A stretch of 64,000 nucleotides of DNA from Actinomucor elegans. Lineage: Eukaryota; Mucoromycota; Mucoromycetes; Mucorales; Mucoraceae. The notes under the pieces are model-generated. The model made no database searches and was not told where the DNA came from. It worked only from the letters and a program-made list of their open reading frames with translations. Made by a program: the position numbers and the translations under genes. How positions within the stretch are numbered: the first letter of the stretch is position 1; each line of letters begins with the position of its first letter. This document shows positions 11,697-22,987 of this stretch, one piece after another. The stretch covers positions 310,001-374,000 of the forward strand of contig JAMSLZ010000018.1 of NCBI GenBank assembly GCA_026027325.1, in the 5' to 3' direction.

Positions 11697-12752
11697 ATGG
11701 ATTTCGTTCATGAAAATAACAAAGATGGTGTAGGTGTAAACCGTTATACTTTAGAACATAATGCTAGAGGCCACCAAAGCTGGAGAAGAAATCGATATGA
11801 TTACAAAACTCCAGCCTCATTACGACGAGAAAGAGCGCGTGTTTTTTCCCAGCAAGAACTCGAATCGTTTTTTACTTTAAAACGCAAAAACGTGGCATTA
11901 AATGAACTTGTCTACGGCACGAAATCAACTTCAGGCACAAGGCAAAAATATGAGGTTTACGTTGAAGGCCGCATTATTGTAGAATGTACTTGTCCTGACT
12001 TTTTCGAGAGACGAATGCCTTGCAAACACATGTACATGTTAAGACGTCTAAAACGAGGGAAATTCAAAGTCATGTATCCCGATTCAGATGGTGAAGAAGC
12101 ATATGATAATGCTGATAGTATAAAAGAAGAGAATAAAGGCGAAGATAGTTCTAAGAAAGAGGATAACATAAGCAAAGATAAGGAAAATTTGGAGGAACAG
12201 CTAGAGACGCGTACAATGGATAGTTTTGCTGGAAAAGAACGGAAACAAGTACAATCTGAAGAAAGAAACAAAATCAGCTCAATACAAGACGAAAGCCATA
12301 CAGTAGATATGGCTGCAAATGAAGAACCTCAAACGTACACAGTAGATTCAGTAAACCCTGAAAACAACAATACAAAAAAAGATTTGGCCTTGGAATTAGC
12401 ACTTGCTGAAATTTCGCGCTTGAGAGCTGCACTCGTAGAGTCGGAATCTGCTCGTTCTACGCTTGAAGCGCGTGTTGCTTTTTTATCAGCTGTTTCTGCT
12501 CATAACTCTATTGTTACCTCTGGTCGTGATTCTGCTACAGCTGACATATCCGCAGAGGAAATGATTAGAGACAAGCTGGAAGATGATAGTAGAGAAAAGA
12601 GCTTATTGTTAAGCTCAGATGAAGAAGATAACCAAGATATCAGAGAATATCGTTATGCCATTGCTCAATATTTAAATGCTGCTAACAAAAAAGATCATAG
12701 TAGCTCTGGAATTGACAGAGATCAGAAAAAGAGGAAGCTGAACAATAATTGA
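11697..12752 (+). CDS. SWIM zinc-finger protein
   Basis: Single-exon gene, 351 aa. A SWIM zinc-binding motif (CxCx(n)CxH) is complete: Cys97, Cys99, Cys109 and His111 in ECTCPDFFERRMPCKHMY. The N-terminal 95 residues are basic. After the finger, residues about 125-215 are strongly acidic and Lys/Glu-rich, and about 235-275 form a leucine-rich probable coiled coil. SWIM motifs bind DNA or proteins and occur in transposase-derived proteins, MULE-type regulators and recombination factors such as Shu2/SWS1. This protein has no transposase catalytic domain, so its role is unknown; nuclear location is inferred from the basic C-terminus (KKRK). ATG at 11697 follows a T-rich leader and is the first in frame. 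Confidence 0.8.
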   Translation: MDFVHENNKDGVGVNRYTLEHNARGHQSWRRNRYDYKTPASLRRERARVFSQQELESFFTLKRKNVALNELVYGTKSTSGTRQKYEVYVEGRIIVECTCPDFFERRMPCKHMYMLRRLKRGKFKVMYPDSDGEEAYDNADSIKEENKGEDSSKKEDNISKDKENLEEQLETRTMDSFAGKERKQVQSEERNKISSIQDESHTVDMAANEEPQTYTVDSVNPENNNTKKDLALELALAEISRLRAALVESESARSTLEARVAFLSAVSAHNSIVTSGRDSATADISAEEMIRDKLEDDSREKSLLLSSDEEDNQDIREYRYAIAQYLNAANKKDHSSSGIDRDQKKRKLNNN

Positions 12753-13940
12753 TCAAAAATACAATATACGTAGGTTTATAAAAAGAATTACACTTTACGG
12801 TTCTTTTTCAGAATAAAAGCTACATTGAATGGTTGGCAGAATGGGTGATGGTCATGAATACGTACATAACTTTTGCAGTCTTTGAATATGCCTATGATAT
12901 TAACAAAGGAGATGCTATAGCGCGTATAGACTATTACTCGTCTATAGTAGCGCACAAGACAAACGATCGCTCAAGCTGTGCAGACACTACCTAGAATTCA
13001 GTATTATGCCTATACATATACATCCATTTCAAATGAGAGCGTTTTATCTGTATTTCATGATATAGAAGCTTTCTCTTCACGAATACTTTTAAAATATTTA
13101 TTGCTAAACTATTGTTTGTAAAATCCACAGAACATTACAAGCGATAATAGATTCATGGATCACCTAAATCACGAAAACAGACAAAGAAACTAAATATACC
13201 ATTACTTTCAAAAACTATGCTTAATTAATGCCATTATTAATTTTAAAAGGCATAAGAATATAAAGAATTTGGTATATCAAGCTATTTTGAACAGGTAAAT
13301 CGGACTTATTGTTTGCATAAATAGAACTTGTTGGACATAAGTTCACAGAGATGCACAAACTTTATACTACTGGCAGTCCTTAAATACAATCGCTTCTTGC
13401 AATAAAGGATTCTGTAATTACGGTGCTTACAGTATTAGGATATCTTGGAAAATTAAATAGCTTGGGAATGTTCAATATTAAACGATCTCGGTAGATCCTG
13501 AAAAAAATTGCCACATCTAATTAGCATTTCATGCACGGAACGAAATGCTGCATCTAACAAACCATCAGATCTATTGGATTGCTCCCAGTACATTATATGA
13601 ATTTTACGCATTTATTATTTTATAATCTTCTTAAGCTTTCTGTTTACGCTTATTTCAAGATCTGGAATCTTCTTGATCCAAAGCCGCGGTGTAAATAACC
13701 TTATCAAACTTGATCTCTTAGTTGGAGGAACAATGGATTTTCGAAACAAAACCAATAACTTCAGAATCACATCCATTGAGCCATCAATGAGAAAAGGCTG
13801 CTTTGAATTCCCGCGATCAGCAGATTGGGGCGTTTGGGAAGAAAAGGTTTCTAGAAAAGCGGCCCGGGCCAGAATTATAAACTTTTGGTAAGGGCTCAAT
13901 TTGATTCTGCTCTTTCTTCTTTTCTCATCAAGCTTACAAT
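12753..13940. other. Intergenic spacer with an unusual dual-strand ORF block
   Basis: Mostly AT-rich with nothing recognised. The segment 13615-13899 stands out: more GC-rich than its surroundings and open on both strands (72 and 94 codons). Neither product was recognised and both ORFs lack a convincing ATG context. It lies just upstream of the glycogen-binding-domain gene and could be its 5' UTR, a transposon scrap or a structural-RNA-derived fragment. Confidence 0.45.
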
Positions 13941-14769
13941 ATGCCTATTCAACTCAATCATAAAAATGGAGCAGAGGTATACCATCGACCATTGGAAAAA
14001 CGTAGTAAATTCTCGATCTTTGGGTCCAATAACCAGATGAATTATGGCTATGTGGCTATTTCAGATGAGGAGCGTAATAATAGAGGGTTTTACACCGAGA
14101 TCGAACACAAAGATCCAGCTTATTATCGAAAGGGTCTTAAACTTGAAAACGCAAAGCCAATTGGCGCTCCGGTTTGGACATTACCTCTTCCAACAACTAG
14201 TACTATAGATCAACCTCAAGAAGCACAACCATCAGTAACAGAATCAATCACACCATCAGTTACGGGTATTAACAAGATGGGTTCAAAAACGGTAATATAT
14301 AAGAATACATGTATACCAAAGACTTACACAGAATTTCTCTTAGTTTGTTTGGCCTTATGGAGGAAAACAAGTATTATTGACTGGAGATTTCGATGATTGG
14401 AAAGGTAATCTATTGTTTTAGATATTAGTTACCAAGTTTGGGATTAAAGATGGCAATGAACATATTAGACTCTGTGAAACATACTGATCATTGTTATTAG
14501 GCACAGTGGAAATGGCGGCTGTCAACTCATCCAATATCTATGATAATGTCTTTAAAGCCAAGGTCGACAATTTAGACCTTTCTCGTGATATCAAATACAA
14601 ATTTATTGTAGATGGTGTATGGTGCTTCGATATCAAGAAACACCACGTTAAAGATGATTGTAAGTCAAGATAATCTTGGGATGAAGTATAGAACTAACAT
14701 ATTGACTCTTATGTAGCTGGAAACATCAATAATATCATTTATGCTCAAAAACAAAGGGGATCTAAATAG
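13941..14769 (+). CDS. Small AMPK1/CBM48-type glycogen-binding domain protein
   Basis: Four exons, 13941-14291, 14344-14404, 14501-14659 and 14717-14769, encode 207 aa. The C-terminal half is an AMPK1-CBM (E-set/CBM48) domain: FVWPYGGKQVLLTGDFDDW begins it (exon 2), followed by YKFIVDGVWCFD and a short end. This matches the glycogen-binding domain of AMPK beta and Mdg1/Crp1-like proteins. The N-terminal 115 residues are polar and Pro/Thr/Ser-rich. There is no C-terminal ASC domain, so it is not a full AMPK beta subunit. The role is inferred as binding glycogen or another glucan, or acting as a scaffold. The protein is only slightly longer than the domain plus a tail. Confidence 0.82.
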
Positions 14770-15105
14770 GGTCTAGTGATCTACCTTTCTTACTTGCATA
14801 TTTTTAGCTTCACTTTCATTCTTTTAATCACACTCACTGGTAGCATTAGACTGCTTACCGTAATTCCTAATACTTTAATCATCAGTTTATACATAAAGAC
14901 TTGGTGCCATGAAATGACTTCAAGTAGTCTTTCAAGGGTTATTGCCAAAAAAAGATCCAGTCAATAAGGGGCAGAGCACGCTGATGAATGCCTGTTTCGT
15001 TTAACAAGCCATCTAGACCGTTTTATTATTATAAGTTGCTATTTACAATGAATGGTATATTGTGTATCTAATGTGTTGAATTGACCAGCTCAAATCACAC
15101 GCTCG
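14770..15105. other. Convergent spacer
   Basis: Spacer between the 3' ends of the glycogen-binding-domain gene (+) and the membrane-protein gene (-). No gene seen. Confidence 0.6.
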
Positions 15106-15738
15106 TTAAGTTTTGGTGTAAAGGATAGCCAGTATAATAAGAGCGATGATCAGTAATGTGCTGAATCCAAGCGAAAAGAATCGGTTCAGGGTTCTCCATC
15201 TCTTTAGCATCTTTATGTCGCTGTCGTATCTTACTTTAGATTCATCATAAACATGTGTAGGGTAGAACGAGCCAACCCACCATAAAGGAGGAAATAGAAA
15301 CCCGAACATAAAGAAAAACGCGCCTGCTGAGAACAAGTGGGTTGCAGTGGAATAGGTCATGGTATGTTCAGTAAAATCGTATTCATACCACGTGCTATCC
15401 TTTTCTATTTTGCTTAGTGAGTCCTGTTGTAGAGGTTTGCTGTCTAGATCATTGGACAAATAGCCCCAAAAAGTAGATTCAGATGTCTTTTTTTCAGGTA
15501 CTCGAGAAGGGTCAAGTCTATCAAGAAATACTGGGGCGTCTTGCTTAAAGTGATTACCAATATAGTGGTTAAACGACGAGTTGGAGTCTCTAGGTTGGAT
15601 GACGATGGCATGCTCTGGTAGAGGCGTCACAAGTCGAGGTGTCGTTTGTTGGCGAGAAGATATTGTGCTGTTTGGCGTTTGAGATAATATGCTTTCAGTG
15701 AGTCGATATGAGAAATCATTATCTGCAATAGATGCCAT
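15106..15738 (-). CDS. Two-span membrane protein, unknown function
   Basis: Single exon on the complement, 210 aa. The N-terminal 120 residues are polar and Ser/Thr-rich. Two hydrophobic helices lie at about 135-157 (containing the aromatic motif FPPLWWVGSFYP) and 187-207, separated by a basic loop with KMLKRWRTLNR. This predicts a hairpin with both ends on the same side, with the long N-terminus cytosolic by the positive-inside rule. The LFPPLWW(V/I)G motif with a following basic loop resembles uncharacterised fungal membrane proteins, but no named family was recognised. ATG at 15738 is the first in frame. Confidence 0.7.
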   Translation of the reverse strand: MASIADNDFSYRLTESILSQTPNSTISSRQQTTPRLVTPLPEHAIVIQPRDSNSSFNHYIGNHFKQDAPVFLDRLDPSRVPEKKTSESTFWGYLSNDLDSKPLQQDSLSKIEKDSTWYEYDFTEHTMTYSTATHLFSAGAFFFMFGFLFPPLWWVGSFYPTHVYDESKVRYDSDIKMLKRWRTLNRFFSLGFSTLLIIALIILAILYTKT

Positions 15739-17343
15739 AATATCAGAAAGAAAGAAAAGGGGTTTTAAGAAGATCGTTGTCTAGGATGTACCACTTAATA
15801 TATATATTTTAAAGGTCACACCAATTACCTTTTGACAATTTGATTACCGTTTGATTCTCGGATCTCTTTCGGGCTGGAACATGAGGCATTTGCCGTTTAA
15901 CAGTTTGATTGTTTGTTTCTAATGCATGTCATACAGGTGCCTGGCGCTAAATCATACTGACATGGAACCAAGTTCTTTTTCATTGTGAATACGTAGCACC
16001 ACTGAAACCCGCATTTAATACGGAGACCATGGAAAAAAAAAAAAAAAAAAAAAAGGTTTTCAGGCTCAACAGGTCTACTTTCAAAAGTTTTAGCGGAATG
16101 AATACAGAGGAAGCGCGGAGAACACCCGTCAACACAAAAAAAAAAATATCTTTTTCTTCAGAATAAAAAAAAAAAAAAAAAAAAAAAAAAGCTCTGTATC
16201 CACTAACTGATGAATGTTCAAATAGATGTAGCTATTCATTCTAAATATAAATTACTTATTTGGTGCGATATTAAACTGAGATTAATCCAACGATCTATAG
16301 ATCAATAGAATCTAAATTGTCTGAAATGAATGTGATCTACCAGCTTCTCACTAAAATACTGTAAGACCATATTACATTCACCAAATTAGGCCCTAGTTGT
16401 TGCAGCAGTCCTTTTTAAACTTGTACTGTCTATCAGATTGAATAATGAGCCAACATTGGTTCAGAATTGTGAAATAGTTAAAAAAAAAAAAGTCTCATTT
16501 TAGAAAAATTCGTAAAAGTATTCATTTGAATCCAAATGTTACATACATCTTTCTTGTGAAAAGGGAGCAAGGAATTTTGAATCACGATGTACAGCTAATG
16601 TAGGCACAGTATATTGGATAGCGCATTTATATCTTTTTATAAAATATGCAAGTTATCAATGTATTTCTAAAATTTGCCTTTGAAGATAATCCGTTCAATT
16701 AAAGAAAAATGCATTATGATGCCTATACCTTTTGACGGGCCATTTAATTCAATATAAGCTTTGTTCATCCAGTTTTTGTGAATCATGAAAAATGAAATTG
16801 AGATTCAAGGCAAATTTTCTTAAATATAATCAGTAAAATTCCCACAACCAATAAAAAAATAGAAGGGGATCTCTTAGCGAGTGGTAGTATTGTTGCTTAC
16901 ATTGGCTCTTGGTAATATCAGAGACCTTTTAGAGTCATGATTCATAATGTAGCTTTGTTTTTACTGTCCAAAATATGCATTAACATCTTTTTTTTAAAAA
17001 AAATATTTTTTTTTTCACTATTATGGGTTGAGTAAGCAAAGACCCGAGCGGTGGGCTGCGGACAAGCAATGCTTGTTATGCTTTTTTTTTTGTCGTATAA
17101 CTACCATTCAAACTTTCGGGAAATATATCATTGTAATGTCTGTTTTGCGACTGTAAATTACAGGATCGAACTAATCCAAAGCAAACAAAAGCCATTGTCG
17201 TGTTCAATTCTCTTCAAGGTTTTGAGTAGATTATATGTCTTTATTGTTCACCTCGAAAAAAAAAAATCTCTACATATGTCATTGAAGATGTAAAATATAA
17301 TAATAGTGGTGTATTGCTTTTTCTTTGTTGAAGGTTGGGTTGT
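15739..17343. other. Intergenic region with long A tracts
   Basis: Spacer between two complement-strand genes. Holds long A tracts at about 16033-16054 and 16165-16190 and shorter ones near 16480 and 16990. ORFs here are short and unrecognised. Confidence 0.6.
16033..16190. repeat. Paired long poly(A) tracts
   Basis: Two runs of A (about 22 and 26 nt) 110 bp apart, 300-450 bp upstream of the membrane-protein gene start. Such tracts exclude nucleosomes; a promoter role is only inferred. Confidence 0.7.
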
Positions 17344-18290
17344 TTACTTTCTGTACCAGAGTTGAGTGATCTTGGTCTAAATAAAAGAAAAGTATTTAAT
17401 ATCAACACGATTATATATGCGTATATATGTATAGTCAACTTACTCTTCTCATCTTCTTTTGCAATTGGAAAATACCGTAAAGTAAAGCTTCAGAAGAAGG
17501 AGGGCAACCAGGGACATAGATATCAACAGGAACAATACGATCACAACCACGGACAACGGAATAAGAATAATGGTAGTAACCACCACCATTAGCACAACTA
17601 CCCATAGAAATAACCCAACGAGGTTCAGGCATCTTTACAAGCATTTAGTCATTCAATCCAACAATTACTCTATATCAAACTTTGCTTACTTGATCGTAAA
17701 CCTTTCTCAAAGCGGGAGCCATCTTGTTAGTCAAAGTACCAGCAACAATCATAACATCAGATTGACGGGGAGTAGCACGGAAAACAATACCAATACGATC
17801 TTGATCATAACGGGGAGCAGAACAATGCATCATTTCCTAGCAGAACAGAAGGGCTTCAGTTAATCATTCAAAATTAAATCCATGCTGATAACTTACAACA
17901 GCACAACAAGCTAAACCAAAAGTCATAGGCCAGATAGAACCCTCACGGGCCCAATTAACGACACGATCGACTGTGGATAAGACATATTCTAATATGTGTG
18001 ATTTCCTGTTAATTATCATTGATTCAAATTATCGAATAACTGATCCAAACCTGCGCTGTTATTGGGAGTAACTGTGATGTCTTTAATTTGATCAATGTTT
18101 CTAACAACCTCAGTCGACATGAAACGGTGTGAAGCTGCCATGGTTTGGGGAGCTGTCATTGCTATAAAGTTGGATATCAATATACATTCGAAATAAAAAT
18201 CATGTAATTTTCATTGTTCAATGAAATATATCTTCAGTTCTTACACAAAGCTCTCTTGGCAAACTGTAATCCAAGTGCAGATGTAGCCAT
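17344..18290 (-). CDS. NDUFS7: NADH:ubiquinone oxidoreductase PSST subunit (NDUFS7)
   Basis: Complex I subunit that carries iron-sulfur cluster N2, the last step before ubiquinone, in the mitochondrial inner membrane. Six exons on the complement: 18245-18290, 18051-18161, 17897-17988, 17690-17836, 17444-17632 and 17344-17376, 205 aa. The first 35 residues ([15 protein letters not shown], then SHRF) form a plausible mitochondrial presequence. The catalytic part is complete: [12 protein letters not shown] with the tandem cysteines, then [54 protein letters not shown] and a short end ITQLWYRK. All cluster ligands (CC, MGSC, PGCPP) are present. Presence of a nuclear complex I gene fits a filamentous fungus rather than a Saccharomyces-type yeast. 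Donor of exon 1 was chosen as T|GTAAG. Confidence 0.96.
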
Positions 18291-18885
18291 TGTAATAATT
18301 AGAATAGAGTGGGGAGAAGGGTTAAGTTTTTATTTTGTTTATTGAAAATTGAGGGGGTTTAATAGCCAAAAAAAATCGAGCTGATTGCAGCCAACCCCAC
18401 GGTCTGGCGCAGGTTAAAATTTTTCGGGTTTTAGCTCGCCATGATGACGTGTACTTCATTCTCATTAGCCACTGTTGTTACACTCCAGCAAAGGTTAGCT
18501 CATGAAGTGTGATAGTTGAGAGTTATATGGAATATATAAGTTGATTTCTACTACAAAAGGGACTAAAACAATTCGATCACGCTGAACGTGCGGTTTGTTT
18601 ATTAATGTAAAAGAAAGACCAAGATCTCTATATTGCACAGCTTGAGCTCTATTAAATATTGTATTATTATTGAATGTCAGATTAGATGAGCTGAGATCTT
18701 AAATATGTGTAGTGCTTTGTATCTTAATACCGCATAGTATCATCCAGATACATGCTCACTCTAAAGATTGTATGTTAATTACCTCCCAAAACCGTCAATA
18801 GCCATTCTTGCCAAAGAATTGTGATTGAAAAGTGTGTTACTAACAAAGATAATACGTAGTATTTTCTTTACACATACTCTCTATG

Positions 18886-18966
18886 AATAATGACTCAATC
18901 CAAGCATGAGGTATTAATCGGACGCATCGTTTGTCCGAGATCGGTCGCGAGATCTCTAGATCTATA
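18886..18966 (+). repeat. Dispersed ~75-bp element
   Basis: TCGGACGCATCGTTTGTCCG then GAGATCGGTCGCGAGATCTC match the consensus second half well; the first half is degenerate. Confidence 0.65.
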
Positions 18967-19050
18967 GACAAGGCTATCTGAAATGCAGCTGTTCATAAGC
19001 AAATATAACCTTTTTTTTTCCAACTAAAAACAAACCTTTGATAGACGTAG

Positions 19051-19125
19051 AGGCTCATTTTGTGCATGGATCACTAGTCAGATGCAACATTTTACGAAGG
19101 ATCAGTCGAGAGATCTACAGGACTA
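19051..19125 (+). repeat. Dispersed ~75-bp element
   Basis: GCTCATTTTGTGCATGGATC, then AGTCAGATGCAACATTTTAC, then GATCAGTCGAGAGATCTACA: nearly the whole element, about 160 bp after the previous copy. Confidence 0.7.
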
Positions 19126-19796
19126 TAGTTTATGAAAAGATATGAAATTTAAAACCAGTCGTTAATTTGTTTATAACCATTTTAAATTAAATATTGCTAT
19201 GTTCATCATACCACATTTGACCAAAATCTATTGAGAGGATGAGAACGCTTTAAAATGGCCTTAAGAATACTTCTTTCCTACACCGATATTTATCTTTAAC
19301 GTTTATTTTAAAATTATGAACAGCTTTTCTGATGGATAGTTCTTAAGTAACACTAGTCTGTCTCATCAGGTAATTTACGACAGCAATTTTTGTATATTTT
19401 TGTAATATAAGTTAGTCGAGCATTGATTCCGTTTCTAAAGCTTCATGATATCAACTTTCATCATAATTAACTCGGCGAATTGAAAGGATAAACTGGATGG
19501 TTTTCGTACTACTCAATCCACAATAACCGTCTTCATCTATTTTATAAAAGCACTTTTATCAAAAACTGTTTTACATTAAACTGCGGATCAAAAATTCATA
19601 TAAAAAAAGGTTAACCTCCTTCGAGTATCAATCATCTGGTTTGTAAGTAGCTTCATACATACACGTCTTGATTATCACCATAAACATGGTTATTTTACTC
19701 TTCGTTTATATCTTTTATTTGAAATTCATGGAAACGTAAGTTTGTTTGGTTAAACTAAAAAGGAAACGGAAATTTGAAAAAAAAAATGTATACACT

Positions 19797-20507
19797 TTAT
19801 AAACTAGTATCAATGACGCCCTTGGGAGTCTTGGTAGTTACATCAGGCTTGAACACTAGAACAGTTTTGCCTATAGTAGAGGGATTCTCAGGGAATCCTG
19901 TGTCTCTTTTAGGCAATTTATCGGACAATCCACCAGGCAATCTATTAGATAATACACCAGGCAGTCCACCAGCATCAGCAGCTTTAGCTTTTTGGTCATC
20001 CTTCGGTCCAGTTAGTCCTCCAACCAGCTCACTGGCTCCAGAAACACCATTTACCAAGTTACCACTCTTATGATCAGCAGAATTAGCCTTTCCGGTATTT
20101 GAACCAGCTGTCGATGCAGATGCCCCATTCTCATTCGACTGGTCTTTACCAACAGGTAAGCTACCACCAACAGCTAAAATGTCTAGATCACTCAATGGAG
20201 AACTAGAGACAGAATCGCCTACGATAGGTACACCAAGACGTTTACTGTATTTTAAAGATCTCTTCTTTCTTCTTCTAGTTGCTTGATGCTGATTATCAGG
20301 CATTTCATTTGAGATTTGTTGGATAACGTTAGTAGGAAATCCGCTATCAAAGATTCCAGTTCCTCCAGCAGTGACTTTTTCTATCGGTTGATTATATTCT
20401 ACGGGAGTTCTCTTGTTGAGAAGGCCTGCTTGATCATGATCTGTAGCATGAGTGAAATTGACAAGATAAATAGCAAATGCTGTAGCAAAAAGAGTAGCCC
20501 CGCGCAT
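19797..20507 (-). CDS. Secreted protein with several Kex2-type dibasic sites
   Basis: Single exon on the complement, 236 aa. A signal peptide is clear (about residues 1-21, ending near THA). The rest has no transmembrane segment and is rich in Gly, Ser, Asn and Asp. Four basic sites fit Kex2/furin processing: LNKR (about 33), RRRKKR (about 83), YSKR (about 90) and LPKR (about 200). Cutting there would release a peptide of about 50 residues, a longer Gly/Ser-rich middle and a C-terminal peptide of about 35. There are no cysteines in the mature part, so it is not disulfide-stabilised. No domain was recognised. It may be a cell-wall or extracellular protein; a signalling-peptide precursor is also possible but unproven. 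Confidence 0.7.
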   Translation of the reverse strand: MRGATLFATAFAIYLVNFTHATDHDQAGLLNKRTPVEYNQPIEKVTAGGTGIFDSGFPTNVIQQISNEMPDNQHQATRRRKKRSLKYSKRLGVPIVGDSVSSSPLSDLDILAVGGSLPVGKDQSNENGASASTAGSNTGKANSADHKSGNLVNGVSGASELVGGLTGPKDDQKAKAADAGGLPGVLSNRLPGGLSDKLPKRDTGFPENPSTIGKTVLVFKPDVTTKTPKGVIDTSL

Positions 20508-22777
20508 CTTTGTTATAATCTATGTTGTTTGATAAAAAGAGAAGGGTTGAAAGAGATCTAACATGAAGATGAAAAGACGCCCTTTATATATTATAATCAA
20601 AACTGAGCCTTGGTCTACACAGGAGGGATTGCGACATATATTTATACACGATGAGCCCCTACTATTTTCTAATAAGATGCATGTTACCATGTCTGAATCA
20701 ACTGAACATTGGTTTGCAACAGATGTTATGTACTCGCTATGACTCTAAAAGCAGTAATATATTTAAACATGTATACATGCAGTCATTTAATTAATCATAA
20801 TATTAATAGATTTGATTTGATTTGAGAACTTATAAAATAGTATCCCTTCATAAACACCTCGACTTAGTACACGAATAACCTTTATAAAAGAAGAACTTGA
20901 TTCTCCATTCATATAGTATAGTACTGTGACACTGTATTTATTCTCCGTTTTGCCCCTATATCGAAATGGTGCTCCTATCAATATATCTATGCCATAGTAA
21001 CATTATTTTCTTTTGCTCATAAATTCAAAGATCTGGATGCAAGGGGCAGACCAAAAAACGTACTAAATGACAGTATAGGAGGAAAACAATTGCAAATATA
21101 CAGGAGTCAATTGAAGTTCAGTGTATACATCACCAAGTGAATAGTTAAGATAGCTATGAAGTAGATCAATAGTATTAAATAGGTAGAGTTCGAGATAGAG
21201 CAGATTCAAATGACAGAAACGCGCTGCATAGCTCATCCCCAATTACCTAAGAGACTGCCCACGTGTTCTAAGATCCAGTTGCCAATAAACACGTAAAGAA
21301 TGTCATTATTCATTCACCATGGTGAGTTTGCTTTCTGGGATAGTACATTGGGTTAGTGTATACTAGTTATCCTGCATAACAACTCATATAGCATTAGCTA
21401 TGTGCTATTCACTACATATTACAAAATGAAGATTTGTAAAGATAGATATTGCAGGCGCCTATGTTATATAATGGACCAGCTTTGCAGTATGCAATACTAT
21501 CTTGATTTCATGATTCCCTTAATAGATTTAGTAACACGATATCCATTGCATTGCGATGCTCCATCACTGATTTGCAATGTGCACGACTGATTATGTTTGT
21601 CTGAACAATCAATTCAGCATGTTGTTTGATGCAACAATCGAAGCATACCATCATATGTATGAAACAGTTATAGATTCATTGGGTTCACATCCAAATATAA
21701 CGTGTATGTATATATATACATATGATTTCTATTGATTATGGCTATTTTTCTATATATATATATATATATCCTTTAGGTATAATAATGCACAATAGTCGAT
21801 ATTAAATGCCTAATATTAGATGTAGTGCAAACTTTCCAATGGTAACTATTTTTTTTTCTTGAAACCATTGTTTTCTAGACAAATATTATTAATTACGTTC
21901 AGTAATGTTTACAAGAAATTACTCTCGCTATATTTTCATGTCATCAGTAAATTAGCAAAGCACTAGACTTTTAGATTATGCGACGATCGTTTGGCTAATA
22001 AATGTCATACTAAATGTTATGAAGCTTGCAATAAAAGAGCAATATTGGGCTCAAATCAATGTTTTACAAAGCCCTATATCTTGTGTTGGGGATAAACTAC
22101 TATATAATAATGGTGTTTTGGCCAAAATCAAGGGTATCTTGAAATCGATGTTCCAACTCAATATACTGAATTTCAACAATCATTATGAATCTTTGTTCCG
22201 TAAAAGTTAAAGTTTCCTACTAAAAAACCTGCTCGTAACGAATGGCAAACATAAAGGTCATGAATCATATTTTTAATATTGTTTGTAGAGAATGAAATTT
22301 TCTTTTGAATGATACAGTTCTTGTAAGAAGTACTAAACTCTATGCTATGAAAACATTACTTAATCAGAGTATCCAGGCACTTTTTTATGTAAAAATGTCG
22401 CCACCAAAGGTTAATTGCCATGGAGAACCTTGAGATTTCTTCAGAATCCTGTGGAAAATTAATTTGACTTTTAATCAAATTTTTTTTTTTTTGGATAAAC
22501 AGCTGTCAATATGTAAAAGACGCGTTACTACCACCAACGTAAATTTTAATTACTCATCGAACAAGTATATCAGAGAGTTTAATATTATCATTAGTTTACG
22601 AAGTTATTATTACAAAAATCTATTTTTGTATCTTCTAGAATTGAGCAATAATTCAAATGCCCTATATTATGAAAAACTATTTGTTAAATAGGCATCGAAA
22701 GTACCATCTATACCATTAAAATAAATGAGAGTATGTCGGAGCCTAAAATGGACGCAAAGTCCATCCTCTTACGAATT

Positions 22778-22868
22778 CCTCAGTAATCAGCTTTAGATCT
22801 TTCGACTGATTTCAGTCAAGTGTCGCATTTGATTAGTAAATCTTACCCAAAAGATGGCGCTACATTTC
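22778..22868 (-). repeat. Dispersed ~75-bp element, inverted
   Basis: On the complement: ACTAATCAAATGCGACACTT then TGAAATCAGTCGAAAGATCT, close to the consensus. Confidence 0.65.
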
Positions 22869-22924
22869 GCGTATTTTTATTGACTTGAAGCATAACTAAT
22901 GTGTTTTATTTGTTAATTCCTGAG

Positions 22925-22987
22925 CATGAGACCATTATTGGCTCGATGAGACATCGGTGAGAATTCCATGCTTAGAATGAAATAATG
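22925..22987 (-). repeat. Dispersed ~75-bp element, inverted, degenerate
   Basis: On the complement it begins TTCATTCTAAGCATGGAATT, matching the consensus left end; the right half is worn. Confidence 0.45.

Larger units (their letters stand above)
18291..19796. other. Intergenic region with two repeat copies
   Basis: Holds the NDUFS7 promoter and two dispersed-repeat copies about 160 bp apart. No gene recognised. Confidence 0.6.
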
